A stretch of 64,000 nucleotides of DNA from JAPPHA01 sp965242975 (GTDB taxonomy: Bacteria; Pseudomonadota; Alphaproteobacteria; Rhodobacterales; Rhodobacteraceae), in NCBI GenBank assembly GCA_965242975.1, contig CBDETS010000007.1, forward strand, positions 1,178,001-1,242,000, written 5' to 3'. Numbering within the stretch: the first letter of the stretch is position 1; the number at the start of each line of letters is the position of its first letter. The position numbers and the translations under genes were made by a program. Below the pieces are notes generated by a model. It saw only the letters and a list, made by a program, of their open reading frames with translations, was not told where the DNA came from and searched no databases. This document shows, in pieces, positions 47,170 to 56,113 of the stretch.

Positions 47170-48128
47170 TTGCGAGAATACCGATTGGCCCCTGGGAGCT
47201 GGCGCTGGTTGTCTTTCTGGCATGTGTCATTGTCCTCAACAGTTTTCTTTCGCCCTACTTCCTGGATTTCTACAACCTGGTCGACAGCACGTTCAGTTTT
47301 TCGGAAAAGGCTCTCATCGCCCTGCCGATGGCCTTGCTGATCATTGCGCGCGAGATCGACGTATCCGTAGCTTCAATCGTTGCCCTCGCGGCCGTCTTGA
47401 TGGGTGTCGCGGCTGACTTGGGGGCAAATACGATGACGCTCGTCTTTCTCGGACTTGCCACGGGCACACTTGCCGGACTCGTCAACGGCACCATTGTCAG
47501 CTTGCTGGGGGTACACTCCATCGTCGTCACGATCGGCACCCTGTCGCTTTACCGAGGCATTGTCGCACTGATCGCGGGCGACGAGGCATTCACGGGATTC
47601 CCGGCCGATTTCGCATGGTTCGGACAGCACTACCTGGGTAACTACGTGCCCGTGGAATTCGTCATTTACATCATCGCCACGGTGGTATTCGGCGTTGTCC
47701 TGCACATGACGACCTTTGGCAGAAAGGTCTATGCTCTTGGTACGAACCCCGAGGCAGCAGTTTATTCCGGCGTGTCTCACACTCGATACCGACTGGTCCT
47801 GTTCGCGCTTACGGGCCTGATGTGCGGGCTGGCGGCTGTGTTGCTCACCAGCCGACTCGGCAGCGTACGGCTGAACGTGGCAACAGGTTGGGAACTCCAG
47901 ATCATTACCATGGTCGTGTTGGGCGGGGTAAGCATCGCAGGAGGAACGGGATCGATATTCGGCGTGACTCTGGCCGTGTTCCTGATCGGCCTGCTGACAT
48001 TCGGTCTCTCGCTGGTCAATGTTCCCGGCATCGTCATGAACATCTACATCGGGCTCATGCTGATCAGCGCAATTGCCCTGCCCCGACTGTACGATTTTGT
48101 CAGCAACCGGCTCACCGCCGACAAGTGA
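47166..48128 (+). CDS. CUT2-type sugar ABC transporter permease 2
   Basis: GTG 47166 overlaps the previous stop. The 320-residue protein is a paralogue of permease 1 with the same BPD_transp_2 topology: SEKALIALPMALLIIAREIDVS, LGVHSIVVTIGTLSLYRGI, GRKVYALGTNPEAAVYSGVSHTRYRL and GGVSIAGGTGSIFGVTLAVFL. Two distinct permease genes with one fused ATPase match RhaP/RhaQ and LsrC/LsrD-type systems more than RbsC. This supports a rhamnose/AI-2-like subgroup, though the ligand is still open. Confidence 0.9.
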   Translation: MIARIPIGPWELALVVFLACVIVLNSFLSPYFLDFYNLVDSTFSFSEKALIALPMALLIIAREIDVSVASIVALAAVLMGVAADLGANTMTLVFLGLATGTLAGLVNGTIVSLLGVHSIVVTIGTLSLYRGIVALIAGDEAFTGFPADFAWFGQHYLGNYVPVEFVIYIIATVVFGVVLHMTTFGRKVYALGTNPEAAVYSGVSHTRYRLVLFALTGLMCGLAAVLLTSRLGSVRLNVATGWELQIITMVVLGGVSIAGGTGSIFGVTLAVFLIGLLTFGLSLVNVPGIVMNIYIGLMLISAIALPRLYDFVSNRLTADK

Positions 48129-48139
48129 GGAAACAGACC

Positions 48140-48436
48140 ATGCCGCTTTACTACATTACCGAAGACGCCACGCGAGAGGGAATGATGAGTTGCAAGCAGG
48201 CACCGGAACGAGCCCGGGGCGTCGTTGGTTTTGCGGCAAACTTTGACGTCACAGTCCTGGAATTCCACTATTGCATGGCTCATTTTGACTTCATCATGAA
48301 AGTTGAAGCGCCAGACGATGAATCGGTATGCGCCTTTGCGATGGCGGTTCGGAAAACCGGGAATGTCACTGCCAGGGTAACCAGGGCATTCACTCCAAGC
48401 GAATGGGGCAGTATTGTCGCGCGGTTGCCCGAGTGA
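48140..48436 (+). CDS. GYD-domain protein
   Basis: ATG 48140 follows the permease stop by 11 bp with GTGAGGAAACAG as ribosome binding site. The 98-residue protein has the GYD (ferredoxin-like, dimeric alpha-beta barrel) pattern: MPLYYITEDATREGMMSCKQAPERARGV, then HYCMAHFDFIMKVEAPDDESVCAFAMAVRKTGNVTARVTRAF. The usual GxYD core is replaced by CMAHFD. Function is unknown; relatives include small isomerase- and monooxygenase-like folds. Its place at the operon end suggests a role with the imported compound. Confidence 0.75.
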   Translation: MPLYYITEDATREGMMSCKQAPERARGVVGFAANFDVTVLEFHYCMAHFDFIMKVEAPDDESVCAFAMAVRKTGNVTARVTRAFTPSEWGSIVARLPE

Positions 48437-48699
48437 CTTGGACGGGCAGCTTTTGCTCGCGGCCTCGGGCACGGAAGTGCACCTTCGCTCGGGCAGGCCG
48501 AGACATGAAGGGGCCGTTTCGCACGTTTTTTCCGAGCGTTTGTCCGGATGTCTCCCGCTCGGGCCAGGTTTGACAGGTAGGGCATATGAGTTGTGCCCCG
48601 GTTCGAGTTGGAATTTTCATGAGAAACGCCGCCTTGTTCCGGTCTTGCCGGAAGCGAGGCTGGCGACCCGGAATGTGCCTGCTTCCTTCGCGAGCCGGT

Positions 48700-51600
48700 T
48701 CAGCTGCCGAACAGGATCTTTGCCTGTTGGCGCGGGTGTCGTCGGGGAGCAACTCCCTTGTGCAACCCTGCATATGTCGGAATTTCGTATTCAATCGTTC
48801 CAGGCTCCGCCTCGGCGTTTCCGGCCGCTACGGAACCCCGGGCGGTGTCAGTGTTGGCGAATACCGGATCTATCCTGGCACCCCGGGTGCTGGCACCACC
48901 AAATGAATCGAGCATCCAGGAGAGGTCCTCGATGCGGGACGATATGACATGGCTGACGATACCTTCTCTTTGCAGCTTCCCCTTTACCTTGAGAAACCGC
49001 CCGGTCATTACCGCCTTGCGGTAATCCCGATAGGTCTTCGACCAGACAATAACATTGGAAACGCCGGTATCATCCTCGAGCGTCAGGAAAATGACACCGT
49101 GCGCCGTACCGGGTCTCTGGCGCGTGATGACCAATCCCGCAACCGTCACCCATTGTCCATCGGGAATATTCCGGATGGACAATGCGTTATCAAAAAAACC
49201 AATTCTGGAGCGAAGCAGCTTGACAGGGTGATCCCGCAGCGTGAGGTGGGTTGTCACATAGTCTTCAAAAACATTCTCTGCACGGGATATTTGCGGAAGC
49301 GGCGCTGTGGCCCTCGACAACCCCTCTCCGCATTGTTCGAAAAGCGGTAACGGCTTGTCTCCACCGATGGCCTTCACTTCCCACAGAGCTTCCCGCCTGC
49401 TCAAACCGTATCCGGCAAAGGCATCGGCACTCGCGAGACAGGACAGGGCCTTTCGGGACAGGCCGGCACGCCGCCAGACGGCATCGATGGAGCGATAGCC
49501 ATGACTGCGCGCAGCACTGATCCAGTGAGCATCCTCTTCGCTGAAGCCACGAATTTGCCGGTACCCCAGACGCACGGCGAGCGAGCCATCACTTGCCGGT
49601 TCCAGAACATTGTCCCAATAACTGTTCTCCACGCAGACCGGGAGTACCGTCACGCCATGGGCACGTGCATCCCTGACAATTTGTGCCGGCGCATAGAAAC
49701 CCATGGGTTGGGAGTTGAGCAACGCACAGCAGAAGACCTCGGGATGATGGCATTTCAGCCAGGCTGAAACATAGGCCAGGAGTGCGAAACTCGCCGAGTG
49801 GCTTTCCGGGAATCCGTATCCGGAAAACCCCTCGAGTTGCTTGAAGCAGTTCTCGGCAAACTTTCGATCGTAACGCTTCGACAGGCATCCTGCGATAAAA
49901 CGTTCCCTGAAAGTTTCCACCGTACCAGGTCCCCGAAAACTTCCCAGCGATCGCCTGAGCTGATCAGATTCCGTCGCACTGAATCCGGCAGCAACAACTG
50001 CAATTCGCATGGCCTGTTCCTGGAAAAGTGGAACCCCCAGCGTTTTTTCCAGGACAGGTCTCAATTCCTCTGAGGGAAAGACCACCGGCTCTTCACCACG
50101 CCGCCGTTTGATGAAGGGATGCACCATGTCGCCCTGGATCGGGCCCGGCCGTATAATCGCCACCTGGATGACAAGATCATAGAAAGTACGCGGCCGCATC
50201 CTTGGCAGAAAATTCATCTGCGCACGGCTTTCGACCTGAAACACGCCAAGTGAATCGGCAACGCACAACATGTCATAAACGGCAGAATCCTCCTGCGGTA
50301 CCGTCGACATGCTGCAATCAAGATTCTTCCAGATTCGCAGCAAATCGAAAGCTTTCCGGATGCAGGTCAGCATTCCGAGAGCGAGTACATCCACCTTCAA
50401 CATTCCAACGGTATCAATATCATCCTTGTCCCACTCGATGATGGTGCGGTTTTCCATCGCCGCATTCTCGACCGGACAGAATTCATCCAGGCGCCCCCGG
50501 GTCATGACGAAGCCGCCCACATGCTGGGAAAGATGGCGTGGAAATCCGATGATCTCCCGGGTCAACTCCAGGGTTTGCCGCAATCTTCGATCCCGACAAT
50601 CGAGACCTGCCGCCCTGACATGTTCATCCTTGATTCCTCCGCCCGACCACCCCCAAACCTGGCTGGAAAGCGCAGCAATGATGTCATTCGATAATTCCAT
50701 GGCTTTTCCGACTTCCCGAACGGCAGCCCGTGACCGGAAATGGATCACCGTCGAGCAAATGCCTGCGCGATGCCGCCCGTATTTCCCGTAAATGTGCTGA
50801 ATGACCTCTTCACGCCGCTCGTGTTCAAAATCCACGTCAATATCCGGTGGTTCGTTGCGTGCGGCCGATATGAAGCGCTCGAACACCATGGAAAAGGTCT
50901 CCGGCGTCGCCTCGGTGATGCCGAGCGCGTAACAAACAACGGAATTGGCGGCACTGCCCCGCCCCTGGCATAAAATTCCTCTTGATCGGGCAAACGCCAC
51001 CACATCATGGACAGTGAGGAAATAGCGCGCGTAATCGAGCTTGGCGATCACGCCCAGTTCCTTCTCGACCGTGGAACGAACATCGAGTGGTACAGCACCG
51101 GGATAGCGCCGCACCAAGCCTTTTTCGGTCAGTTCCCGCAAGCGGTCGTCGGGGGGCTTGCCGTTGGTGATTTCATCCGGGTATTCGTAGCTGAGTTCAT
51201 CCAGCGAAAACGCACAGCTTTCGGCAATGGCAGCGGCGCTGGAGACGGCCGTTGGATAATCCCTGAACAGCCTCCGGATTTCGAATTCGGATTTGAGGCG
51301 GCGCTCGTTATTCGGGAGCGATTGGCGTCCCAACCTGCTGATCGTCGTCTTTTGCCGAATACAGGAAAGCAGATCAGCCAACCGCTTTCGACTCCCGTGA
51401 TGCATAAGCACATTGCCCATGGCAGCAAGCCGGACACCTGCGTGGGCAGCAACAGATGCACGATGTGCAAAATGCGTGGCATCATCCCCGTCATACCGCG
51501 GCATGATGCCCACAAACACGTGATCACGGCCAAAGGCGGTCTTCAGTTTCTCTGCCACAACAAAGGTCTGGGCAGTGCCAGAGACAATCAGCATGCAATC

Positions 51601-51948
51601 ATTGCACCACTGCAGGACATCATCCAGAGACAGTTCGCATTTGCCTTTGACGGTACGGCGTTTTCCTGTCGTCAACAGGCGACAGAGGTAACCATAGCCT
51701 TTCCGGGATTTTGGATATGCGCATATTTCAGCCCCCCCTGTCAGAACAAGGCGGACACCAACAATGTAGCGGATCCCGTGTTTCTTGGCGGCCGCATGTG
51801 CACGCACGATTCCGGCAAATGTGTTGGTATCCGTAATTGCGATCCCGGAAAGGCCCAGATTCCCGGCGCGAACAACCAGTTCTTCTGGATGCGAGGCACC
51901 GGTCAGGAAAGTGAAATTACTGGTGACGTGCAGTTCGGCGTAACTCAC
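48700..51948 (-). CDS. dnaE2: error-prone DNA polymerase DnaE2 (ImuC)
   Basis: I start at GTG 51948, which overlaps the imuB stop by four bases and gives VSYAELHVTSNFTFLTGASHPEEL, the normal DnaE2 N-terminus; ATG 52008 would lie inside imuB. The 1082-residue protein has a PHP domain (residues 1-270), the palm with EPPDIDVDFEHERREEVIQHIY holding catalytic aspartates (about 380-405), and a C-terminal OB fold (HGVIFLTLEDDTGVSNVIVW). It synthesises across lesions with ImuB and ImuA during the SOS response. It is the last gene of the cassette. Confidence 0.94.
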   Translation of the reverse strand: MSYAELHVTSNFTFLTGASHPEELVVRAGNLGLSGIAITDTNTFAGIVRAHAAAKKHGIRYIVGVRLVLTGGAEICAYPKSRKGYGYLCRLLTTGKRRTVKGKCELSLDDVLQWCNDCMLIVSGTAQTFVVAEKLKTAFGRDHVFVGIMPRYDGDDATHFAHRASVAAHAGVRLAAMGNVLMHHGSRKRLADLLSCIRQKTTISRLGRQSLPNNERRLKSEFEIRRLFRDYPTAVSSAAAIAESCAFSLDELSYEYPDEITNGKPPDDRLRELTEKGLVRRYPGAVPLDVRSTVEKELGVIAKLDYARYFLTVHDVVAFARSRGILCQGRGSAANSVVCYALGITEATPETFSMVFERFISAARNEPPDIDVDFEHERREEVIQHIYGKYGRHRAGICSTVIHFRSRAAVREVGKAMELSNDIIAALSSQVWGWSGGGIKDEHVRAAGLDCRDRRLRQTLELTREIIGFPRHLSQHVGGFVMTRGRLDEFCPVENAAMENRTIIEWDKDDIDTVGMLKVDVLALGMLTCIRKAFDLLRIWKNLDCSMSTVPQEDSAVYDMLCVADSLGVFQVESRAQMNFLPRMRPRTFYDLVIQVAIIRPGPIQGDMVHPFIKRRRGEEPVVFPSEELRPVLEKTLGVPLFQEQAMRIAVVAAGFSATESDQLRRSLGSFRGPGTVETFRERFIAGCLSKRYDRKFAENCFKQLEGFSGYGFPESHSASFALLAYVSAWLKCHHPEVFCCALLNSQPMGFYAPAQIVRDARAHGVTVLPVCVENSYWDNVLEPASDGSLAVRLGYRQIRGFSEEDAHWISAARSHGYRSIDAVWRRAGLSRKALSCLASADAFAGYGLSRREALWEVKAIGGDKPLPLFEQCGEGLSRATAPLPQISRAENVFEDYVTTHLTLRDHPVKLLRSRIGFFDNALSIRNIPDGQWVTVAGLVITRQRPGTAHGVIFLTLEDDTGVSNVIVWSKTYRDYRKAVMTGRFLKVKGKLQREGIVSHVISSRIEDLSWMLDSFGGASTRGARIDPVFANTDTARGSVAAGNAEAEPGTIEYEIPTYAGLHKGVAPRRHPRQQAKILFGS

Positions 51949-53444
51949 GGGAATCGACCTGCAACGTACCAGTCGGGCTGTTTCAGCCCTGGATATGTCA
52001 ATAACCACAACCTCAGCCCTGTCGTGGTCTGCACACGCCAGTAATCACGCTGCGGCAAGGTTTCATTCCGCCACCACTCCGATGTCAGACGTTCCGGTCC
52101 CTCGGCATGCGCGGTCTCATATGTGTGGCAACGCCAGTTGAATTTCTTCGGTGGACGATCCGGCTCGAGAGTTTCCAGAAGCTCGGGGTACTTGTACAGG
52201 CGGATCGGACGTCTGCGCGGATTACGCTCCCAGGCAGGAGTCATATCGCAATGCGCCGCTTCCACGAGTCTGAACTCCCGCTCCGGCAAATGACTGTCGA
52301 CCGGAAGCCATCGGCAAATGCGGTCAAATCCGAGACGATTGCCAAGAGTCGAGACAATCCCCGTGACATCACCATCACGATTGCCGTCTTCACCCAAATG
52401 CTTTTGCCGAGCCTCGATCCATTCCACGCAATCAGCCGCGAGATGAAGCCGGTCTGCGCCAAATTCGATTTTCAGTTCATCCAGATGGTGCCTGAACTGC
52501 TGCAACAGCATGACCGGGTCATTGACCGGTCTTGCAAAACCGGCGGTTCTCACGTGATTCCCGGTATCAACACACCGGACAGTCAGGTGATAAAGACGTG
52601 CACCCTTTTGTACGGCCTGCAGACGCTTGCAGACGGAATCGGCCAGTCTTTCCAGGCCCAGGACCAGATTCTCGACCAGTCCAATCGGATCGGGCATGGT
52701 TATGCTGGCAGCGTAGGTTGGGTCAGGACGATGCGATATGATCGGGTCGGGCACACATCCCGTGGCGCGTGCCAAATCCTGCACCAGGTCGGGTCCGAAC
52801 CGGAGCGCCAGTTCCGATGACTTGATCACATGGAGCTGGCCAATGGTCTCGATTCCGAGTTGACGCAGTTCCGTGACCATTTCCGAGGGCAGGTCAAGTG
52901 CATTGATCCGGAGAGGTAGCAGGGATTCCACGGTCTTTCCGGGCAATGCAATTTCGACCGGATTCGAACCATAACGTGCAAGCGCCCATGCAGCCTTCCT
53001 CGTATCGGCAATCCCGACACGGGCCTCGACCTGCATGTCATGAAGCCCCTGGCATGCATGGATTGCCATTTCTGCCTCGCCCCCGAAAAGATGCGCACAT
53101 CCCGCGATATCGAGAAGTAATCCGTCCGGCGGGTCGAGCGCGATCCGGGGTGACAGCCTGTCGGCCCAGCATCGCAATGCGTAAAGAAAACGAGCCTCGC
53201 GTTCCGAATCTCCCGGTTCGGTCAGAAGATCCGGACAGATGGCCCGCGCATCAGGTACCGATAAGCCCGGGGTCAGTCCCGCCCGAAACGCCACATCATT
53301 CGGATACGTCAGTTTCCAGACATTCCGGGATTGGGCAATGACGGCGAAGGGACCAAGGATACGCGGGTCATTCCGGCGCCGGAGCCGGTCAAGCGGCAGA
53401 CGCGGCAGCCAGATGGACAGTACACGTTTTCCCTGTCTTGTCAT
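51945..53444 (-). CDS. imuB: ImuB, inactive Y-family polymerase-like mutagenesis protein
   Basis: ATG 53444 gives 499 residues; the start lies 56 bp inside the end of imuA. The N-terminus RVLSIWLPRLPLDRLRRR lacks the catalytic aspartate found at this place in active Y-family polymerases (Mxx-D), as known for ImuB. Further blocks are FRAGLTPGLSVPDARAICPDL, DIAGCAHLFGGEAEM and a helix-hairpin segment ELRQLGIETIGQLHVIKSSEL. ImuB bridges the beta clamp, ImuA and DnaE2 in damage-induced mutagenesis. Confidence 0.92.
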   Translation of the reverse strand: MTRQGKRVLSIWLPRLPLDRLRRRNDPRILGPFAVIAQSRNVWKLTYPNDVAFRAGLTPGLSVPDARAICPDLLTEPGDSEREARFLYALRCWADRLSPRIALDPPDGLLLDIAGCAHLFGGEAEMAIHACQGLHDMQVEARVGIADTRKAAWALARYGSNPVEIALPGKTVESLLPLRINALDLPSEMVTELRQLGIETIGQLHVIKSSELALRFGPDLVQDLARATGCVPDPIISHRPDPTYAASITMPDPIGLVENLVLGLERLADSVCKRLQAVQKGARLYHLTVRCVDTGNHVRTAGFARPVNDPVMLLQQFRHHLDELKIEFGADRLHLAADCVEWIEARQKHLGEDGNRDGDVTGIVSTLGNRLGFDRICRWLPVDSHLPEREFRLVEAAHCDMTPAWERNPRRRPIRLYKYPELLETLEPDRPPKKFNWRCHTYETAHAEGPERLTSEWWRNETLPQRDYWRVQTTTGLRLWLLTYPGLKQPDWYVAGRFP

Positions 53445-54015
53445 TCCCGTCTCCCAGCCACTGCACGTTCCATGTGCCGAGCTTCCCGTGCCTGTTCTTG
53501 ATGCAGCACCATTTCCAGCTTCCGACGTTTCCGGGAATGGCAACACACTCCCAGCGGGTCTGGGCGGCAGAGGTGTGGACCCGGCCCGCAATCAAAACGA
53601 TACCCGTGCATCCCGAATCCTCCGCCGCGATTTGCAACCGCCTGCTGGCACGCAAGTCCGGACCATCATGGAGTTCGATAACGACACAGGATACGTTGTT
53701 TGCCCGTATGGTCTGTTCACCAGCCCAGAGGATTTCCTTTCGCGTCGTGCAATTCGTCAGAATAATCCGTGCCGGGTCCAGAAATTCGCGTACTGCGGCA
53801 GGGGCGAGAGACTCTACCGCACTTGCCCCTCCTATCCAGATCACCGGTCCGGGCAGGCGTGATGCAACCATGATCGCAAAGATGTCGGCGCTGTCACCCG
53901 TCACCTCATGGATGCGTCCCCTGCGTAGCCGTATTGGCCCCGCTACCGGGAAATCACCATGATCCCTGGAACGAATATCCCCTCCGATACGGGCGGCAAT
54001 ATCTCGATACGACAT
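53389..54015 (-). CDS. imuA: ImuA, RecA/SulA-like mutagenesis protein
   Basis: The 208-residue protein starts at ATG 54015, four bases after the LexA box. It has the truncated RecA-like core of ImuA (IRLRRGRIHEVTGDSADIFAIMVASRL, VIWIGGASAVESLAPAAV, CVVIELHDGPDLRASRRLQIAAEDSG, RWECVAIPGN) without a Walker A motif. It is the first gene of imuA-imuB-dnaE2; the 56-bp overlap with imuB indicates tight coupling. It acts in SOS translesion synthesis by modulating ImuB and RecA. Confidence 0.88.
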   Translation of the reverse strand: MSYRDIAARIGGDIRSRDHGDFPVAGPIRLRRGRIHEVTGDSADIFAIMVASRLPGPVIWIGGASAVESLAPAAVREFLDPARIILTNCTTRKEILWAGEQTIRANNVSCVVIELHDGPDLRASRRLQIAAEDSGCTGIVLIAGRVHTSAAQTRWECVAIPGNVGSWKWCCIKNRHGKLGTWNVQWLGDGNDKTGKTCTVHLAAASAA

Positions 54016-54018
54016 TTT

Positions 54019-54033
54019 GTTCTACTTTTGTTC
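54019..54033 (-). promoter_or_regulatory. LexA box (GTTC-N7-GTTC) of the imu cassette
   Basis: GTTCTACTTTTGTTC at 54019-54033 is a perfect alphaproteobacterial LexA operator. Its inner edge is three bases before the imuA start codon, so a bound repressor would block both the promoter and start region. This is the clearest regulatory site in the window. Confidence 0.85.
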
Positions 54034-54097
54034 TTTTCCATCTCGTCTTATTCTTCGTTGAAAGCAAAAGTCAACAGCTTAATTGGCCGTGCCACGT

Positions 54098-54976
54098 TCA
54101 AAGCGCGCAGAGATGCTGCCCGGTTCCGGGGATGTCCACGTCGGCGACAAAGATGCCGCCGGCAAACGGGGCGGCTTTCAGCTCATCTTCGGTATGGCGC
54201 ACACTCAGCGTGGTGATGAAGAGTTGCGTCAGCGACGCGCCGCCGAAGGTAACGCAGGTTGGGCCCTTGGTCGGCAAATCGATGCGGGTGGTCACCCGCC
54301 CGCCCGCGTCGAACCGCACGACGCAACCGCCCCAGACCCGGGCGCTCCAGTAGTTCCCCTCGGCGTCGACGGTGCCGCCATCAGGCAGGCCTGGCGCCGC
54401 ATCCCGATCCGCGAGCGGTGCGATTTCCGCGCACTCCGAAAAATCCACGCCAACCCGGAACCTGCGGATCCGGCCATCGGGCGTATCGGCGAAGTACATG
54501 GTTTGCCCGTCTGGCGAGAATTCCAGGCCGTTGGAAATAATGATGCCGCCGAACAGTTTCTCGAGCTCACCGCCCGGGCCAAGGCGATAGACGTTGCCGA
54601 CGGGCCGTCGCTGTTTCATGTCCGGGGTTTCGTCGAATGTACCGAATACGATGCCGCCAAACGGATCGACCGCCGCATCATTGATCCGGGTTTGCGGCAA
54701 GTCCGGTTCCACGTCGTGGAGCTTGGAAAAAACCTTGAGTTCCTGATCGGCAAGAGCGACCTGGTTGGGAAATCCGATCACGAAACCCGGTTCCTGCCGC
54801 GGAAGGATGAAACCGGCGCGCCCCGGCAGGTTGAAGCGCTCCGGGTTCCGGTCCGCGTCCATCCGCCAGACACAACTTCGCTCGATGTCGGTCCACCACA
54901 GGCAATTGTCGCGCGGGTCCCAGAAACAACATTCGCCGAGCGCATTCCTGCAATCAAAGAAAAGACGGGCATCCAT
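54098..54976 (-). CDS. SMP-30/gluconolactonase-family lactonase
   Basis: The 292-residue beta-propeller has the SMP-30 hallmarks: NALGECCFWDPRDNCLWWTDIERS with the first metal glutamate (residue about 14), RINDAAVDPFGGIVFGTFDE, GIIISNGLEFSPDGQTMYFADTPDGRI with the metal Asn and Asp residues, and a late GLPDGGTVDAEGNYWSARVWGGCVVRF. Such enzymes hydrolyse sugar-acid lactones. The substrate is not fixed by sequence. It shares no operon with the upstream IS630 relic and ends 82 bp before the imu LexA region. Confidence 0.87.
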   Translation of the reverse strand: MDARLFFDCRNALGECCFWDPRDNCLWWTDIERSCVWRMDADRNPERFNLPGRAGFILPRQEPGFVIGFPNQVALADQELKVFSKLHDVEPDLPQTRINDAAVDPFGGIVFGTFDETPDMKQRRPVGNVYRLGPGGELEKLFGGIIISNGLEFSPDGQTMYFADTPDGRIRRFRVGVDFSECAEIAPLADRDAAPGLPDGGTVDAEGNYWSARVWGGCVVRFDAGGRVTTRIDLPTKGPTCVTFGGASLTQLFITTLSVRHTEDELKAAPFAGGIFVADVDIPGTGQHLCAL

Positions 54977-55143
54977 GGTCGTTTACCTACCGCTGTCAGG
55001 GCGTTGACTGGGACCGAAGCTCGGCGCCCGGCATTGATTTCGAAAGTTCTGTATCGTTGTTGGGGATGAAAACACCGATTCCCTGATCCGCCGGACGTCG
55101 AATGGCCGTGGGCCCTGTACAGAGGTATGCAGGAATGCCGGAA

Positions 55144-55160
55144 GCGGGGAAAGGCCCCGC
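55144..55160. terminator. GC-rich stem-loop upstream of the lactonase gene
   Basis: GCGGGG pairs with CCCCGC around a five-base loop, extended by AA/TT pairs outside. T-rich flanks are short on both strands (TTTC on plus). It may terminate transcription from the IS630 side, but direction is uncertain. Confidence 0.35.
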
Positions 55161-55243
55161 TTTCAGGCATTCGAACGATTGCCGGGTTTCGAAGGATACG
55201 CCGAAAAACCGTCGTAAGAGATCGAAAAAGGGATTTATACCGC

Positions 55244-55745
55244 CTCTACCCAATTTCCCGGTGATCGTCATGGGAGATGATCCTGAAATTGTCGGTGACG
55301 ACATCGGCGATCGTCTCCCATTCCTTTGGAAGGGTTTCGTTGAAGAAGGCGAAAGTCGCCTCGGTGAACGGGCGGAAACCCGAATGGAACCGGTTGTGCG
55401 TCGCACGGCGGTGCATGACGCCTCATAGTCGCTCGAACGGGTTGAGATGCGGTGCATTGGGCGGCAGGACGTGCAGCCGGATGCGGCAATCCGGCCCCGT
55501 TCCAGGAACGGTTTCAGCGTCTTGGCGTGGTGATAGTGAGCAATGTCGGGACCGACATGGATCACCCGGCCGTCGGGCCAGGTCCGTTCGAGCTTCAGCA
55601 ACAGCCGCAAACTGGTCTGGGTATCGATTTTCTCGCCTTCGACCAGCGTGAGCACCGTCGTTTCAAGATCCTTGTGCCACATGCAGGTTCAGTCGTGCTT
55701 CCGCATCCGCGAATTCTCCGAGGCCTTTGCAGGATCTCGAAACAA
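55244..55745 (-). pseudogene. IS630-family transposase remnant
   Basis: The 3' half of an IS630 DDE transposase is visible in shifting frames: LTLVEGEKIDTQTSLRLLLKL, WPDGRVIHVGPDIAHYHHAKTLKPFLER, then after a one-base deletion PDCRIRLHVLPPNAPHLNPFERL with the D and E catalytic context. A stop (TGA) stands where TGG of the family's ERLW motif is expected, followed by GVMHRRATHNRFHSGF and a normal ending DNFRIISHDDHREIG at 55244. The 5' half is missing. It cannot encode an active transposase. Confidence 0.85.
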
Positions 55746-56113
55746 TGATGGCAATCGGATACCCTCCGATCGCCGCCATCCGGAACGTGCTCAACGGAAA
55801 GGCAGCAGAATTGATCAGGAAATCTCAAACATTGATTCCAGCCAAAGCGGGAGAGTGGTGACAAAATGCAAGTTTTTTATCGAGTTGATGGAATATGATA
55901 TAGGCTTTGGTTGTGCTGGTGGCATGCGACGGCAGGAGTGTAAATCCAATCGAAAACGAACACCGCCGCCGACCGGAAGTCTTGTGGTCAAACCGCGACG
56001 TCGACGTGGTCGTTCAACGTCAGTCGGGACATTTCCCGATCCCCGCACCGTTCGGTCTTTTCCGCTTTTCTCAAGCGTATCGGAATCTCAAATGCCGCGG
56101 TTGCGGCGAAAGT
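55746..56113. other. region between IS630 relic and M48 gene
   Basis: No intact gene. A plus-strand segment near 56060-56160 encodes AYRNLKCRGCGESSVCRQCT, a cysteine cluster like that near the C-terminus of some DDE transposases (IS1182-like), but the frame lacks a start and the rest of such a gene. It may be another IS fragment. Confidence 0.3.

Noticed and set aside
51007..52044. 345-codon plus-strand open frame
   Set aside because: Antisense to dnaE2, whose PHP and polymerase motifs are conserved.
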